DNA of 64,000 nt from Weissella thailandensis (GCF_005405465.1 NZ_BJEC01000007.1:37191-101190); one strand, 5' to 3'. Shown: positions 17,321 to 27,508, counted from the stretch's first letter. A program made the numbers and translations. The notes: generated by a model from the letters alone, not told the origin.

Positions 17321-18046
17321 ATGAAAACCATTGCTTTTGATACAAGCAATCAACCTTTGAGCGTTGCATTATTTGAAGATGATAATCTGATTGATCAACG
17401 TGAAACTAATGTACGCCGTAACCACTCAACCCAACTATTACCTTTTATTGATGAGTTGGTAAAACAAGCCAATTGGACACCACAAGATTTAGATAATGTC
17501 ATTGTTAGTCAAGGACCAGGTTCATATACTGGGCTACGTATTGCAGTGACAACAGCTAAGACACTTGCCTTCACACTAAATATCTCATTAACAGATATTT
17601 CAAGCTTGGCGTTGTTAGCAGCTAATGTGGCAGATACGAATGCCGTCATTGTACCTATTATGGATGCTCGCAATCAAAACATCTATGCTGCGCAGTATCA
17701 GTGGGAGTCAGGACGTCTAGTTGTACGTCAGCCCGATAAACATATGAATATTGATAAACTGCATGCCGCATTAGAAACGATGCAACAACCAATTATTTTT
17801 GTTGGTGAGTGGCAACGTTTTGAAGACCAGTTACGTGAACTATTCCCAGCAGCAACGTTTGCGCAAGATAACTTGCCACATGCAGCTAATATGATGAGCT
17901 TAGCACAGGACAGTGCGAAGTTGACTGACATGAATGATATTCATCAATTTGTGCCAAATTATCATCGCCTATCACAGGCAGAAGCCGATTGGGCAAAGGC
18001 ACATCCAGAGGATCAAGGTGGGCACGCCTATGTGGAAAAAGTTTAA
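17321..18046 (+). CDS. tsaB: tRNA threonylcarbamoyladenosine biosynthesis protein TsaB
   Basis: A 241-residue ASKHA-fold partner of TsaD and TsaE in making t6A37 on ANN-decoding tRNAs. The N terminus MKTIAFDTSNQPLSVA, the segment RRNHSTQLLPFID and the GPGSYTGLRIA loop are diagnostic. AGAGGAG precedes the ATG. It overlaps the following rimI by 17 bases. The cluster tsaB-rimI-rimI2-tsaD is common in lactobacilli. Confidence 0.93.
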   Translation: MKTIAFDTSNQPLSVALFEDDNLIDQRETNVRRNHSTQLLPFIDELVKQANWTPQDLDNVIVSQGPGSYTGLRIAVTTAKTLAFTLNISLTDISSLALLAANVADTNAVIVPIMDARNQNIYAAQYQWESGRLVVRQPDKHMNIDKLHAALETMQQPIIFVGEWQRFEDQLRELFPAATFAQDNLPHAANMMSLAQDSAKLTDMNDIHQFVPNYHRLSQAEADWAKAHPEDQGGHAYVEKV

Positions 18047-18614
18047 TCAATTAGTCCATTGGTGGGATAAGCCTGTATCAGAGGAGATGCGGGAATTTCG
18101 ACAAAAAATTGTTATTAAAGATTTTGAATTTGATTTAATGCCAGCCAAGCACTCAGATTTAGAAGATATTATGGCGCTTGAGAAAGCTGCCTATAATGAT
18201 ATAGTTTTATGGCCGATGTCAGCATTTGCTGAAGAATTACGGCGAACGCGTGATCGGTTATATGTGATTGTACGTCAGCCTGAAACGGGTTCAATGGTGG
18301 CACTGATTGGGGCGGCTTTTCGTCCGGGTATCCATGAGGTCCACATTACCAATATTATGGTTACACCACATTGGCAAAGTCGAGGTGTAGGTACCTTTCT
18401 AGTGATGTACATGATGACGATTGCACAACAAATTAATTTTCATCGTATTTCCTTAGAAGTGCGTGTATCTAATAAACGGGCACAGGAGTTGTATGAACGA
18501 TTGGGATTCCAAATTGTTCGTCGAAAAGCGCATTACTATGGCGAAGATGGTGGAGATGCATTTGATATGGCACAGATACTAGGAAATCAAATCGATAATG
18601 AACTTCTTATATAA
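18030..18614 (+). CDS. rimI: RimI-like GNAT N-acetyltransferase
   Basis: A 194-residue GNAT protein related to the enzyme that acetylates the N terminus of ribosomal protein S18. The acetyl-CoA loop is intact (VTPHWQSRGVGTFL, Q-x-x-G-x-G), and the C-terminal NKRAQELYERLGF and KAHYYGEDGGDAFDM motifs are typical of RimI. It has about 35 extra residues at the N terminus (MWKKFNQLVHWWDKP...) compared with E. coli RimI. I chose the ATG at 18030 because AAGGTGGG precedes it; it overlaps tsaB by 17 bases and rimI2 by 17. Confidence 0.85.
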   Translation: MWKKFNQLVHWWDKPVSEEMREFRQKIVIKDFEFDLMPAKHSDLEDIMALEKAAYNDIVLWPMSAFAEELRRTRDRLYVIVRQPETGSMVALIGAAFRPGIHEVHITNIMVTPHWQSRGVGTFLVMYMMTIAQQINFHRISLEVRVSNKRAQELYERLGFQIVRRKAHYYGEDGGDAFDMAQILGNQIDNELLI

Positions 18615-19050
18615 ACATGACATGACCGCCGAGCAGCTATATCAGCTCGCCGAAGCAGCATACCCAGCTGGTTCACCATGGCGACTAAAAACTTTTCAAC
18701 AAGACCTAGAGAATGAGTATTCACATTATGTGGGGATGGTTGATCATGATCAGCTGATAGGCTTTGCCGGCGGCATTTATTTAGATGATGTTTTGGATAT
18801 TAGCAATGTTGCTATCTTAAAAGAGCGGCAAGGCAAACATCTGGGAGAAATTTTATTGTGTGCTTGGTTTAATGAATTTTTTGATGGCACGAAGGTCCTG
18901 TTAGAAGTTCGGGCAAGTAATCAAGCAGCGCAGCAGTTGTATCAGCGTTTAGGCTTTAAGACTTATCGTCAACGAAAAGCATATTATAATTACCCTGTGG
19001 AGGATGCTGATCTGATGATGTTAGAGCTACCGATACAGGTAAAGGAGTAG
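18598..19050 (+). CDS. Second RimI-like GNAT acetyltransferase
   Basis: A 150-residue GNAT protein of normal RimI length (ASNQAAQQLYQRLGF and KAYYNYPVEDADLMML at the C terminus). The acetyl-CoA loop reads ERQGKHLGEIL, so the first glycine of Q-x-x-G-x-G is a histidine. It may bind the cofactor differently or have another target. It is paired with a full-motif RimI just upstream; I cannot tell which one modifies S18. The ATG at 18598 overlaps the upstream gene by 17 bases and has only a weak AGGAA box. Confidence 0.78.
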   Translation: MNFLYKHDMTAEQLYQLAEAAYPAGSPWRLKTFQQDLENEYSHYVGMVDHDQLIGFAGGIYLDDVLDISNVAILKERQGKHLGEILLCAWFNEFFDGTKVLLEVRASNQAAQQLYQRLGFKTYRQRKAYYNYPVEDADLMMLELPIQVKE

Positions 19051-19053
19051 AGC

Positions 19054-20079
19054 ATGACAGAAACACGTTATATCATGGCATTTGAGTCAAGTGCTGATGA
19101 AACGAGTGTGGCAATAATAAAAAATGGTGATGAAATCGTTAGTTTAGAGACAGCGACACAAATCAAAAGTCATCAAAGGTTTGGGGGGATTGTTCCCGAA
19201 GTTGCGAGTCGTCACCATATCGAACAGGTAACTATTTTAGCTGATGCAGCACTGGAAGATGCTCAGTTAACATACAGTGATTTAACTGCTATCGGTGTAA
19301 CACAGGGGCCCGGATTAGTAGGCGCTCTGTTGATTGGGGTCACAGCCGCAAAGACAATCGCCTGGGCACATCAATTGCCGCTAGTGCCAGTATTACACCT
19401 GGCTGGTCATATTAGTGCAGCTAATTTCGTGGCACCTATTCAATATCCTGCACTTGCGTTGATGGTATCTGGTGGCCATACAGAGTTGGTTTTGATGCGC
19501 GAAGAGTACGATTACGTCGTCATTGGCGATACACGAGATGATGCTGCTGGTGAAAGCTATGACAAGGTTGGCCGGACAATGGGGCTAAAATACCCAGCTG
19601 GTAAGACTTTGGATAACATGGCTCATCGCGGTAAGCCTAACTATAAGTTACCACGTGCCCTGATTGATGACGGTGATTATGACTTTTCTTTCTCAGGGCT
19701 AAAAAGTGCGGTCATTAATTTGATGCATAACGCTGACCAACGTGGTGAAACTGTTAATCATGATGATTTAGCAGCTTCTTTCCAGGAAGCAGTGGTCGAT
19801 GTGCTAGTAAGTAAAACATCGCAGGCATTAGACCATTATCAGGTAAAGTCATTTATTGTTGCTGGTGGGGTCGCAGCTAACCGTGGTTTGCGAGATGCGT
19901 TGACCGAAATGATGGCACAACGATCAAACATTGCATTTATTCCGGTACCTATTAAATTAGCTGGTGATAATGCAGCGATGATTGGTGCAGCTGTTGATAT
20001 TGCTTATCGTCATGGTAAACGTGGCGATTGGACGTTAAATGCCAATCCTGCGCTTGAGTTTGAATATGAAGATGAATAA
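19054..20079 (+). CDS. tsaD: tRNA N6-adenosine threonylcarbamoyltransferase TsaD
   Basis: The catalytic subunit that transfers threonylcarbamoyl to A37 of tRNA. The metal-binding HLAGH motif (H-x-x-x-H), the N-terminal [28 protein letters not shown] and [12 protein letters not shown] are present, with 341 residues as expected. One base-level oddity is ESSADET where most homologues have ESSCDET. AAAGGAGTAG precedes the start. It ends the tsaB cluster at a bidirectional terminator. Confidence 0.95.
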   Translation: MTETRYIMAFESSADETSVAIIKNGDEIVSLETATQIKSHQRFGGIVPEVASRHHIEQVTILADAALEDAQLTYSDLTAIGVTQGPGLVGALLIGVTAAKTIAWAHQLPLVPVLHLAGHISAANFVAPIQYPALALMVSGGHTELVLMREEYDYVVIGDTRDDAAGESYDKVGRTMGLKYPAGKTLDNMAHRGKPNYKLPRALIDDGDYDFSFSGLKSAVINLMHNADQRGETVNHDDLAASFQEAVVDVLVSKTSQALDHYQVKSFIVAGGVAANRGLRDALTEMMAQRSNIAFIPVPIKLAGDNAAMIGAAVDIAYRHGKRGDWTLNANPALEFEYEDE

Positions 20080-20085
20080 ATAATA

Positions 20086-20121
20086 AAAACGACGTTCAGC
20101 CAATTGACTGAGCGTCGTTTT
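20086..20121. terminator. Bidirectional terminator between tsaD and polyprenyl synthase gene
   Basis: AAAACGACGTTCA (20086-20098) pairs with TGAGCGTCGTTTT (20109-20121) with one G-U pair. A runs on one side and T runs on the other make it usable from both convergent genes. Confidence 0.8.
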
Positions 20122-20156
20122 ATGTTAATAATTACTTTTCTACTATATAAGTGTCT

Positions 20157-21146
20157 TTAATTTGCACGTTCTAATAATGCTTCGCTAATAGCCACTAACG
20201 TATCCTTTGATTCACCCTCTGGCAATTGCGATAAGTAATCCAATGCTTTTTCAGTGTATTCGCTGGCTAAGTCGGTTGCTTCATCAACCGCACCAGAAGC
20301 AATAACCATATCACGTAATTGGATAGCCTCTTCATTGGTGATGCTTTCCTTCTTCGCTAAAAGCTTTTGAATCTCAGGTTTATTTTGCATAGCAATGATC
20401 AATGGGGCAGAATAGACCCCCTCACGAACATCTTGTAGAGTTGGTTTGCCTAAGTCTGTTGTGGTTGATTGGTAATCTAAAATATCATCTAAAATTTGAA
20501 AAGCCATGCCAACATTGTAGGCAAAGTCGGTCACTAAGTTAACGAATTCTTCAGGAGCGTCACCATTTGTCGCACCTAATTTCGCAGAAAGTACAAACAA
20601 AGCGGCTGTCTTACCAGCGATTTGTTCTTTATAATCGGCTAATGTCATATGACGATCATAATGATTAGTACGCTGGGTAAGTTCGCCAGTTAAAATGTCT
20701 TCTAGTAATTTCGTTGATTGACGAACGACTGTCATGTCGTCAGTATGAAAGGCTAGTGTTTTGAAGGTCGCAGCAAACAGATAGTCACCAGCGTATGCTG
20801 CGATATCTTTGCCAAATTTTGATTGTATGCTTGGCGCATGTCGTCGTTCTGGTGAATCATCAATAATATCATCGTGAACAAGCGTTGCCGTGTGGAGCAT
20901 TTCAATTGAGGCAGCAATATGTTTTAGTTTTGAAGCATTACCGGGGTAGAATTGCCCGATAATAATTACGAACGCTGGTCGTAGCATTTTGCCGCCAGCG
21001 CGGAACATATCCAATAATGCCTTCTCAACTTCTTTATCATTTGCCTTTAATGAGTCCTGGATAATAAATAACACATCTTGGAGTTCTTTTTGAACTGATG
21101 GAAATCTTTCCCACATTTTGTGGATTTGCGTAAGTGATTGTTTCAT
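20157..21146 (-). CDS. Polyprenyl diphosphate synthase (all-trans, medium/long chain)
   Basis: A 329-residue class I prenyltransferase that extends allylic diphosphates with isopentenyl diphosphate. The two aspartate-rich motifs are DDIIDD (first, before SPERRH) and DDILDY (second), with GGKMLRP for substrate binding. Length and motifs fit heptaprenyl- or nonaprenyl-type subunits (HepT/IspB) rather than the shorter farnesyl synthase. I chose the start at 21146 (MKQSLTQIHKMW) after AAGGAA; an upstream ATG at 21188 is unsupported. No quinone gene is nearby, so whether it serves menaquinone side-chain synthesis is open. Confidence 0.83.
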   Translation of the reverse strand: MKQSLTQIHKMWERFPSVQKELQDVLFIIQDSLKANDKEVEKALLDMFRAGGKMLRPAFVIIIGQFYPGNASKLKHIAASIEMLHTATLVHDDIIDDSPERRHAPSIQSKFGKDIAAYAGDYLFAATFKTLAFHTDDMTVVRQSTKLLEDILTGELTQRTNHYDRHMTLADYKEQIAGKTAALFVLSAKLGATNGDAPEEFVNLVTDFAYNVGMAFQILDDILDYQSTTTDLGKPTLQDVREGVYSAPLIIAMQNKPEIQKLLAKKESITNEEAIQLRDMVIASGAVDEATDLASEYTEKALDYLSQLPEGESKDTLVAISEALLERAN

Positions 21147-21383
21147 TAATTTGGAATTCCTTAAATCTACTATATTGTGTAACATCAATTGACATAACGT
21201 CTTTTAAACTATCATCTATTATATATGAAAAAAAGCGAATCGACAGACGAAATTTAATCTATAAAAAATAATTAACAATCATGAGAGTTTATATTGGTAT
21301 TTGGTTTTTAAATTGTGTATGATGAATGACGTTGTGATACAAAAAACAGATCAAAAATTGTTTGAAAAAAATAAACAAAATGC

Positions 21384-21412
21384 TTGCGTATCAAGCATGA
21401 CTGCTGTATCAT
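21384..21412 (+). promoter_or_regulatory. Promoter of the S10 operon
   Basis: TTGCGT (21384-21389) and TATCAT (21407-21412) with a 17-base spacer would start transcription near 21419, leaving a leader of about 194 nt before rpsJ. Confidence 0.55.
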
Positions 21413-21418
21413 AATCAA

Positions 21419-21612
21419 GTACGCGAAATGTGGGACACACATAAATGTGTCTCGCATATTGGCGTGCCATTGACGAGCAATGATGTGGGAGGTTGCGACA
21501 CACCCGGCAGCATTGCCACAAGGCCCATTGCCATGGAGCCTTGTGGGGCGTGTCGGTAGTTTCCACGGAGTTAGTTTCATATTCCAATATGGACGAAGGG
21601 AGAATTTATATC
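21419..21612 (+). promoter_or_regulatory. Structured leader of the S10 ribosomal protein operon
   Basis: The 424-base gap before rpsJ holds no convincing gene. From 21419 on it folds well. One hairpin is GACACA/TGTGTC (21434-21439 with 21446-21451). A nested pair is CCACAAGGC (21516-21524) with GCCTTGTGG (21538-21546), inside CGACACACC (21496-21504) with GGCGTGTCG (21547-21555). This part is GC-rich against an AT-rich background. It is probably an autoregulatory leader for the S10 operon, a role played by an L4-binding leader in E. coli. No terminator-like T run is seen, so control may be translational. The binding protein is an inference. Confidence 0.5.
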
Positions 21613-21921
21613 ATGGCAAATAAGAAAATTCGTATCCGTTTAAAGGCTTACGAGCACAAGATCTTGGATTCATCAGCTGAAAAGATCGTTGAAACGGCAA
21701 AGCGTACAGGTGCTGAAATTTCAGGTCCTATTCCATTGCCAACGGAACGCACGGTCTACACAGTTTTGAGTTCACCTCACAAGCACAAGGATGCACGTGA
21801 GCAATTCGAATTGCGTACTCACAAGCGTTTGATCGACATCATGAACCCAACTGCTAAGACAGTCGATGCATTGTCAAAGTTGGAATTGCCAAGTGGTGTT
21901 GATATCGAAATTAAGTTGTAA
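21613..21921 (+). CDS. rpsJ: 30S ribosomal protein S10
   Basis: S10 of 102 residues ([28 protein letters not shown] motif). It is part of the 30S head and, with NusB, of antitermination complexes. The start at 21613 follows GAAGGGAG. It is the first gene of the S10-spc-alpha cluster and comes after a long structured leader. Codon use is strongly biased, as in all genes down to rplQ. Confidence 0.97.
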   Translation: MANKKIRIRLKAYEHKILDSSAEKIVETAKRTGAEISGPIPLPTERTVYTVLSSPHKHKDAREQFELRTHKRLIDIMNPTAKTVDALSKLELPSGVDIEIKL

Positions 21922-22014
21922 TTCTTATAGCTTAGATTATAGATAATCAATTTGCCTGGTTATGCATTTAACTAACCAAAAATATTAGATTTACTATTTG
22001 AAAAGGAGATAGTC

Positions 22015-22641
22015 ATGACTACTAAGGGTATCTTAGGCCGCAAAGTCGGCATGACTCAGGTATTCACTGAGACTGGTGAACTTATCCCTGTAACAGTTGT
22101 TGAAGCTACGCCAAACGTTGTTCTTCAAGTTAAGACTTTGGAAAATGACGGTTACAACGCACTTCAATTGGGTTACCAAGATAAGCGCCAAGTTTTGAGC
22201 AACAAACCTGAGCAAGGTCACGTTGCCAAAGCAAACACGACCCCTAAGCGCTACATTCGTGAAATCCGCGATGCTGAGGGAGAATTCAATGTTGGGGATG
22301 AAGTTAAGGTTGATATCTTCGCCGCTGGTGAAGCTGTTGACGTAACTGGAATTACGAAGGGTCATGGTTACCAAGGTAACATCAAGAAGGATGGCCAAGC
22401 TCGTGGACCTATGGCTCACGGTTCTCGTTACCACCGTCGTCCTGGTTCATTGGGTGCCATTATTAACCGCGTCTTCAAGGGTAAGAAGTTGCCTGGACGC
22501 ATGGGTAACCGTAAGCGTACTGTACAAAACTTGCAAGTTGTTCGCGTTGATGTAGAAAACAACGTGATCTTGGTTAAGGGTAATGTTCCTGGTGCCAACA
22601 AGTCACTTGTTACTGTTAAGTACTCAAAAAAAGCTAAGTAA
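22015..22641 (+). CDS. rplC: 50S ribosomal protein L3
   Basis: L3, 208 residues, one of the first proteins to bind 23S rRNA; its long loop reaches the peptidyl transferase centre. [17 protein letters not shown] at the N terminus and the loop [17 protein letters not shown] are diagnostic. AAAAGGAGAT precedes the ATG. It follows rpsJ by 93 bases and leads rplD. Confidence 0.97.
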   Translation: MTTKGILGRKVGMTQVFTETGELIPVTVVEATPNVVLQVKTLENDGYNALQLGYQDKRQVLSNKPEQGHVAKANTTPKRYIREIRDAEGEFNVGDEVKVDIFAAGEAVDVTGITKGHGYQGNIKKDGQARGPMAHGSRYHRRPGSLGAIINRVFKGKKLPGRMGNRKRTVQNLQVVRVDVENNVILVKGNVPGANKSLVTVKYSKKAK

Positions 22642-22665
22642 TAAGGACGAAGGGAGGAAATAATC

Positions 22666-23289
22666 ATGACTAAGGTTGCTTTGTTTAAGCAAGATGGTTC
22701 AAATGCCGGTGATATTGAATTAAACGATTCAGTATTTGGTGTAGAGCCAAACAACAATGTCATTACGGATGCCGTATTGATGCAACGCGCTTCAATGCGT
22801 CAAGGTACACATGCTGTAAAGAACCGTTCAGCGGTTTCTGGTGGTGGAAAGAAGCCTTGGCGTCAAAAGGGTACAGGTCGTGCCCGTCAAGGTTCAATCC
22901 GTTCACCACAATGGCGTGGCGGTGGAATTGTCTTCGGACCTACACCACGTTCATATGCCTACAAGATGCCTAAGAAGGCTTACCGTTTGGCATTGAAGTC
23001 AGTGTTGTCACAAAAGGTTTTGGATTCTTCATTGGTTGTTGTTGATGCATTGTCATTCGACGCACCAAAGACTAAGGAATTTAAGGCAGTTTTGAACAAC
23101 TTAAACGTAAATGAAAAGACGTTGGTTGTCTTGGACGATGATAATGCTAATGCAGCACTAGCAGCACGTAACTTAGAAAACGTGACTGTTATGACTGCTA
23201 AGGGTGTTAACGTGCTTGACGTAATCAACAACGATAAGTTGGTTGTAGTTCAATCAGCTTTGGCACAAGTTGAGGAGGTTTTGGCATAA
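22666..23289 (+). CDS. rplD: 50S ribosomal protein L4
   Basis: L4, 207 residues, lining the peptide exit tunnel. The tunnel loop is visible as [19 protein letters not shown] and then RSPQWRGGG. In E. coli this protein represses its own operon, so it is the first candidate partner for the rpsJ leader. Stop and next start overlap as TAATG. Confidence 0.97.
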   Translation: MTKVALFKQDGSNAGDIELNDSVFGVEPNNNVITDAVLMQRASMRQGTHAVKNRSAVSGGGKKPWRQKGTGRARQGSIRSPQWRGGGIVFGPTPRSYAYKMPKKAYRLALKSVLSQKVLDSSLVVVDALSFDAPKTKEFKAVLNNLNVNEKTLVVLDDDNANAALAARNLENVTVMTAKGVNVLDVINNDKLVVVQSALAQVEEVLA

Positions 23290-23576
23290 TGGACGCACGC
23301 GATATCATTTTGCGCCCGGTCATCACTGAACAAACGATGAGCGTTTTGGATGAAAAGCGTTACACGTTTGAAGTTGATGTTCGCGCCACTAAGCCACAAG
23401 TTAAGCGTGCTGTTGAAGAAATTTTCGACGTTAAAGTTGAAAAGATCAACACTGCTAACGTACGTGGTAAGTTGAAGCGTCAAGGACGCTTTGCTGGTTA
23501 CACTAAGAAGCGTAAGAAGGCAACTGTTACGTTGTCTGAAGCTTCAAAGGACATTCAATTGTTCAACGAAAACTAA
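23289..23576 (+). CDS. rplW: 50S ribosomal protein L23
   Basis: L23, 95 residues, at the tunnel exit where it docks SRP and trigger factor. It starts [16 protein letters not shown] and keeps the conserved [13 protein letters not shown] segment ([14 protein letters not shown]). It overlaps rplD by one base with GAGGAGG inside the end of rplD. Confidence 0.96.
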   Translation: MDARDIILRPVITEQTMSVLDEKRYTFEVDVRATKPQVKRAVEEIFDVKVEKINTANVRGKLKRQGRFAGYTKKRKKATVTLSEASKDIQLFNEN

Positions 23577-23592
23577 TTAGGAGGAAATTAGC

Positions 23593-24426
23593 GTGGCTAT
23601 CAAGAAGTACAAGCCAACCTCTAACGGTCGTCGTAATATGACGTCTTCAGATTTTTCTGAAATCACTAAGACGACGCCTGAAAAGAGCTTGTTGGAATCA
23701 AAGTCAAACACTGGTGCTCGTAACTCATACGGTCACATGACTGTACGCCATCGTGGTGGTGGACACAAGCGCCAATACCGTATTATCGACTTCAAGCGTA
23801 CTAAGGATGATGTACCAGCTAAGGTTGTTGCGATCGAATATGATCCAAACCGTACTGCAAACATCGCTTTGCTACAATACACTGATGGTACTAAGGCATA
23901 TATCTTGGCACCTAAGGGCTTGGAAGTTGGTATGACAGTTCAATCTGGAGAAGATGCTGATATTAAGTTAGGTAACTCATTACCATTATCAAAGATTCCT
24001 GATGGAACTCAAATTCACAATATCGAATTAAAGCCTGGTCATGGTGGACAACTTGTCCGTTCAGCTGGAGCATCAGCTCAAGTGCTAGGTAAAGAAGGAA
24101 AGTACGTACTAGTTCGCCTACAATCAGGTGAAGTTCGTATGATCTTGGCAGTAAACCGTGCCACAGTTGGAGTTGTTGGAAACGAACAACACTCATTGAT
24201 CAGCTGGGGTAAGGCTGGTCGCCGTCGTTGGAAGGGTCAACGTCCACACGTTCGTGGATCTGTAATGAATCCTAACGATCACCCTCATGGAGGTGGTGAA
24301 GGAAAGGCTCCTGTTGGAATGCCATCACCATTGTCACCATGGGGTAAGAAGACAGCTGGTAAGAAGACACGTAACGAAAAGGCACGTTCATCAAAGTTTA
24401 TCGTTCGTAGCCGTAAGAACAAGTAA
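23593..24426 (+). CDS. rplB: 50S ribosomal protein L2
   Basis: L2, 277 residues, required for subunit joining and peptidyl transfer. It starts at a GTG ([16 protein letters not shown]) after TAGGAGG. The C-terminal [16 protein letters not shown] loop holds the essential histidine. Length is normal. Confidence 0.97.
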   Translation: MAIKKYKPTSNGRRNMTSSDFSEITKTTPEKSLLESKSNTGARNSYGHMTVRHRGGGHKRQYRIIDFKRTKDDVPAKVVAIEYDPNRTANIALLQYTDGTKAYILAPKGLEVGMTVQSGEDADIKLGNSLPLSKIPDGTQIHNIELKPGHGGQLVRSAGASAQVLGKEGKYVLVRLQSGEVRMILAVNRATVGVVGNEQHSLISWGKAGRRRWKGQRPHVRGSVMNPNDHPHGGGEGKAPVGMPSPLSPWGKKTAGKKTRNEKARSSKFIVRSRKNK

Positions 24427-24478
24427 AAATAGATTCCAGCTATTATAAGTTTTTAAAAAACGAGAGGAGGACCTCAAA

Positions 24479-24760
24479 ATGGGTCGTAGCCTAAAGAAGG
24501 GGCCATTTGCTGATGCTTCTTTGTTAAAGAAGGTCGAAGAGGCTAATGCTTCAGATAAGCATACTGTCATCAAGACATGGTCACGTCGCTCAACGATTTT
24601 CCCAAGTTTCATCGGATTAACTTTTGCAGTTTACGATGGTCGTAAGCACATGCCAGTTTTGGTACAAGAAGACATGGTTGGTCACAAACTTGGAGAGTTC
24701 GTTCCTACGCGTACGTTCCGCGGACACGCAGCAGACGATAAAGCAACTATTCGTAAGTAA
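24479..24760 (+). CDS. rpsS: 30S ribosomal protein S19
   Basis: S19, 93 residues, in the 30S head. [18 protein letters not shown] and the C-terminal [10 protein letters not shown] are typical. A strong GAGAGGAGG lies eight bases upstream. Confidence 0.97.
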   Translation: MGRSLKKGPFADASLLKKVEEANASDKHTVIKTWSRRSTIFPSFIGLTFAVYDGRKHMPVLVQEDMVGHKLGEFVPTRTFRGHAADDKATIRK

Positions 24761-24776
24761 TTAGGAGGACAATACA

Positions 24777-25124
24777 ATGGCTGAACAAATCACGTCAGCA
24801 CGCGCCACGGCCAAACTCGTTCGTGTCGCTCCACGTAAGGTCCGCCAAGTGCTTGACCAAGTTCGTGGTAAGTCTGTGGCTGAGGCATTTGCAATTTTGC
24901 AATTCTTGCCAAACCACAGCTCAGAAAATGTATACAAAGTGTTGAACTCAGCAGTAGCAAACGCTGAGAACAACTTCTCATTAGATCGCGAAGATTTGGT
25001 AGTGGCTGAAGCCTTTGCAAACGAAGGACCAACGTTAAAGCGTTTCCGTCCACGTGCTAAGGGATCAGCTTCACCAATCAACAAGCGTACAAGCCACATT
25101 ACTATTGTGGTAAAAGAAAAGTAA
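24777..25124 (+). CDS. rplV: 50S ribosomal protein L22
   Basis: L22, 115 residues. Its beta hairpin ([19 protein letters not shown]) lines the exit tunnel near the macrolide site; the sequence there looks wild type. TTAGGAGG precedes the ATG. Confidence 0.97.
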   Translation: MAEQITSARATAKLVRVAPRKVRQVLDQVRGKSVAEAFAILQFLPNHSSENVYKVLNSAVANAENNFSLDREDLVVAEAFANEGPTLKRFRPRAKGSASPINKRTSHITIVVKEK

Positions 25125-25137
25125 GGAGGGTTGAGTC

Positions 25138-25806
25138 ATGGGTCACAAAATTAACCCAGCTGGTATGCGTGTCGGTATCATCCGCGACTGGGATGCCAAA
25201 TGGTACGCAAATAAGAAGGACTTCGCAACAACTTTGCACGAAGATTTAAAGTTGCGTGAGTACATCGAAGCTAAGTTGGCTGAAGCATCAATTTCACGTG
25301 TTGAAATTGAGCGTACTGCTAACCGTGTAAATATCTCAATCCACACTGCTAAGCCAGGTATGGTTATTGGTAAAGGTGGATCTGAAGTTGATGCATTGCG
25401 TAATGAGCTTGCAAAGCTTGTTGCCAAGGGTGAACGTGTTCACATCAACATCATTGAGATCAAGAAGCCTGATTTGGACGCCCAATTGGTAGGCTCACAA
25501 ATTGCAGCAGACTTGGTTCGCCGTGTGGCTTTCCGTCGTGCAATGCGTAGTGCTATCCAACGTGCAACTCGTGCTGGTGCCAAAGGTATCAAGACACAAG
25601 TTTCTGGACGTTTGAATGGTGCAGATATGTCTCGTGTTGAACAATATACAGAGGGTACAGTGCCTTTGCACACATTGCGTGCAGACATTGACTACTCATG
25701 GAATGAGGCAGAGACTACTTACGGTCAAATCGGAGTTAAGACTTGGATTTACCGTGGTGATATTTTGCCAGAGATAAAGTCAGAAAAGAAGCAAGGAGGC
25801 GAGTAA
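25138..25806 (+). CDS. rpsC: 30S ribosomal protein S3
   Basis: S3, 222 residues, at the mRNA entry site. The KH domain loop is [14 protein letters not shown] (about residues 75-88); the C-terminal domain ends [21 protein letters not shown] precedes the ATG; rplP follows after one base. Confidence 0.97.
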   Translation: MGHKINPAGMRVGIIRDWDAKWYANKKDFATTLHEDLKLREYIEAKLAEASISRVEIERTANRVNISIHTAKPGMVIGKGGSEVDALRNELAKLVAKGERVHINIIEIKKPDLDAQLVGSQIAADLVRRVAFRRAMRSAIQRATRAGAKGIKTQVSGRLNGADMSRVEQYTEGTVPLHTLRADIDYSWNEAETTYGQIGVKTWIYRGDILPEIKSEKKQGGE

Positions 25807-25807
25807 C

Positions 25808-26227
25808 ATGCTAGTTCCAAAGCGTGTAAAGTACCGTCGACCACACCGCGGTAAGATGCGTGGTGAGGCTAAAGGTGGTAAGACAGTAGCTTTCGGAGAT
25901 TTCGGTTTACAAGCTACTGAGTCACACTGGATTACAAACCGTCAAATCGAGGCTGCTCGTATTACTATGACGCGTTACATGAAGCGTGGTGGTAAAGTAT
26001 GGATTAAGATTTTTCCACACTTGTCATACACTTCAAAGGGTGTTGGTGTTCGTATGGGTAACGGAAAAGGTACCCCAGAAGGCTGGGTAGCACCTGTAAA
26101 GCGCGGCAAGGTTATGTTTGAAGTCGGTGGTGTTCCTGAAGAGGTTGCCCGTGAAGCCTTGCGTCTTGCATCTAACAAGTTGCCAGTTAAGACTAAGGTC
26201 TTGGCTCGTCAAGTGGAGGGTGAATAA
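25808..26227 (+). CDS. rplP: 50S ribosomal protein L16
   Basis: L16, 139 residues, near the A-site tRNA elbow. [15 protein letters not shown] at the start and [15 protein letters not shown] are diagnostic. The stop overlaps the rpmC start (TAATG). Confidence 0.97.
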   Translation: MLVPKRVKYRRPHRGKMRGEAKGGKTVAFGDFGLQATESHWITNRQIEAARITMTRYMKRGGKVWIKIFPHLSYTSKGVGVRMGNGKGTPEGWVAPVKRGKVMFEVGGVPEEVAREALRLASNKLPVKTKVLARQVEGE

Positions 26228-26433
26228 TGAAGATCAAGGATCAAAAAAATGAAATCAAGGGTCTCAGCCAAGCTGAGCTGGTTGCCCAAGAAAAGAGCTA
26301 CAAGGAAGAGTTATTTAATTTGCGTTTCCAATTAGCTACAGGTCAACTTGAGAACACGGCGCGATTGTCAGAAGTACGTAAGCAAATTGCCCGTATCAAG
26401 ACGGTCATTCGTCAACAAGAATTGAACAAGTAG
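26227..26433 (+). CDS. rpmC: 50S ribosomal protein L29
   Basis: L29, 68 residues, a two-helix protein at the tunnel exit next to L23. [20 protein letters not shown] is the family core. Translationally coupled to rplP by the one-base overlap. Confidence 0.96.
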   Translation: MKIKDQKNEIKGLSQAELVAQEKSYKEELFNLRFQLATGQLENTARLSEVRKQIARIKTVIRQQELNK

Positions 26434-26456
26434 ACTAAGAGAGGAGACCGTTCGTT

Positions 26457-26723
26457 ATGACTGAAGCTCGTAACACACGTAAGACTTACCAAGGCCGCGT
26501 GGTTTCAGATAAGATGGATAAGACAGTGACTGTTGCAATCAACACTTACAAGAACCACCCAGTTTACGGTAAGCGTGTTAAGTACACGAAAAAGTTTAAG
26601 GCTCACGATGAGAACAACGAAGCTAAGACAGGTGATTTGGTACGTATCATGGAGACGCGCCCAACGTCAGCTACAAAGCGCTTCCGTTTGGTAGAAATCG
26701 TCGAGAAGGCCGTTATTATCTAA
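26457..26723 (+). CDS. rpsQ: 30S ribosomal protein S17
   Basis: S17, 88 residues, a primary 16S binder with an OB fold. [15 protein letters not shown] and the segment [16 protein letters not shown] are conserved. AGAGGAG upstream. Confidence 0.96.
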   Translation: MTEARNTRKTYQGRVVSDKMDKTVTVAINTYKNHPVYGKRVKYTKKFKAHDENNEAKTGDLVRIMETRPTSATKRFRLVEIVEKAVII

Positions 26724-26768
26724 TCGTTTAATCTCGAATATTACCAATAACGGAAGGAGGACAAAATC

Positions 26769-27137
26769 GTGATTCAACAAGAAAGTCGTTTAAAGGTTGC
26801 TGATAACTCAGGTGCACGCGAAATCTTGACTATCAAGGTATTAGGTGGATCTGGTCGTAAGTTCGCTGGAATCGGTGACATGGTTGTTGCAACTGTTAAG
26901 CAAGCTATTCCTGGTGGAAATGTTAAGAAGGGTGACGTTGTTAAAGCCGTTATCGTTCGTACTGCTGCTAGTACTCACCGTACTGATGGTTCATACATCA
27001 GTTTCGATGAAAACGCCGCTGTTATCGTTAAAGATGACAAGAGCCCTGTAGGTACTCGTATCTTCGGACCTGTTGCGCGTGAATTGCGTGGCAATGATTA
27101 CATGCGTATTGTGTCATTGGCACCTGAAGTATTGTAA
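26769..27137 (+). CDS. rplN: 50S ribosomal protein L14
   Basis: L14, 122 residues, at the subunit interface. It begins at a GTG ([16 protein letters not shown]) after GGAAGGAGG and has the conserved [13 protein letters not shown] and [11 protein letters not shown] segments. Confidence 0.97.
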   Translation: MIQQESRLKVADNSGAREILTIKVLGGSGRKFAGIGDMVVATVKQAIPGGNVKKGDVVKAVIVRTAASTHRTDGSYISFDENAAVIVKDDKSPVGTRIFGPVARELRGNDYMRIVSLAPEVL

Positions 27138-27169
27138 TTACCATCATTAAATCAAGGAGGAAGCCTCGC

Positions 27170-27478
27170 ATGTTTGTGAAGACTGGTGACAAGGTTAAGG
27201 TTATCGCCGGCAAGGACAAGGGTAAGGAAGGCGTAGTTGTAAAGACTATTTCATCACAAGACCGTGTCGTTGTTGAAGGTGTCAATAAGGTTAAGAAGCA
27301 CCAAAAGCCTAATAACCAATACCCACAAGGTGGTATTGTTGAGCTTGAAGCTCCAATCCACGTTTCAAACGTACAATTGCTTGACCCTTCTACTAACGAA
27401 CCAACCAAAGTTGGTTACAAAGTTGAAGATGGTAAGAAGGTACGTTTCGCTAAGAAGTCTGGAAAGACTTTGGCATAA
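27170..27478 (+). CDS. rplX: 50S ribosomal protein L24
   Basis: L24, 102 residues, an assembly initiator with a KOW motif ([18 protein letters not shown]). The C-terminal [10 protein letters not shown] is normal. AAGGAGGAA upstream. Confidence 0.97.
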   Translation: MFVKTGDKVKVIAGKDKGKEGVVVKTISSQDRVVVEGVNKVKKHQKPNNQYPQGGIVELEAPIHVSNVQLLDPSTNEPTKVGYKVEDGKKVRFAKKSGKTLA

Positions 27479-27508
27479 TTTTCTAGGTGAAAGGAGGAAA
27501 TCATTATC

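Noticed and set aside
21308..21580. Minus-strand open frames over the rpsJ leader
   Set aside because: They have no ribosome binding site, a composition unlike neighbouring genes, and coincide with the nested stems of the leader, whose symmetry leaves both strands open.
22033..22434. Long antisense open frames within rplC and other ribosomal genes (also around 28052-28456 and 29404-29793)
   Set aside because: They mirror the strongly biased codon use of the real genes and lack ribosome binding sites; no independent evidence for coding.
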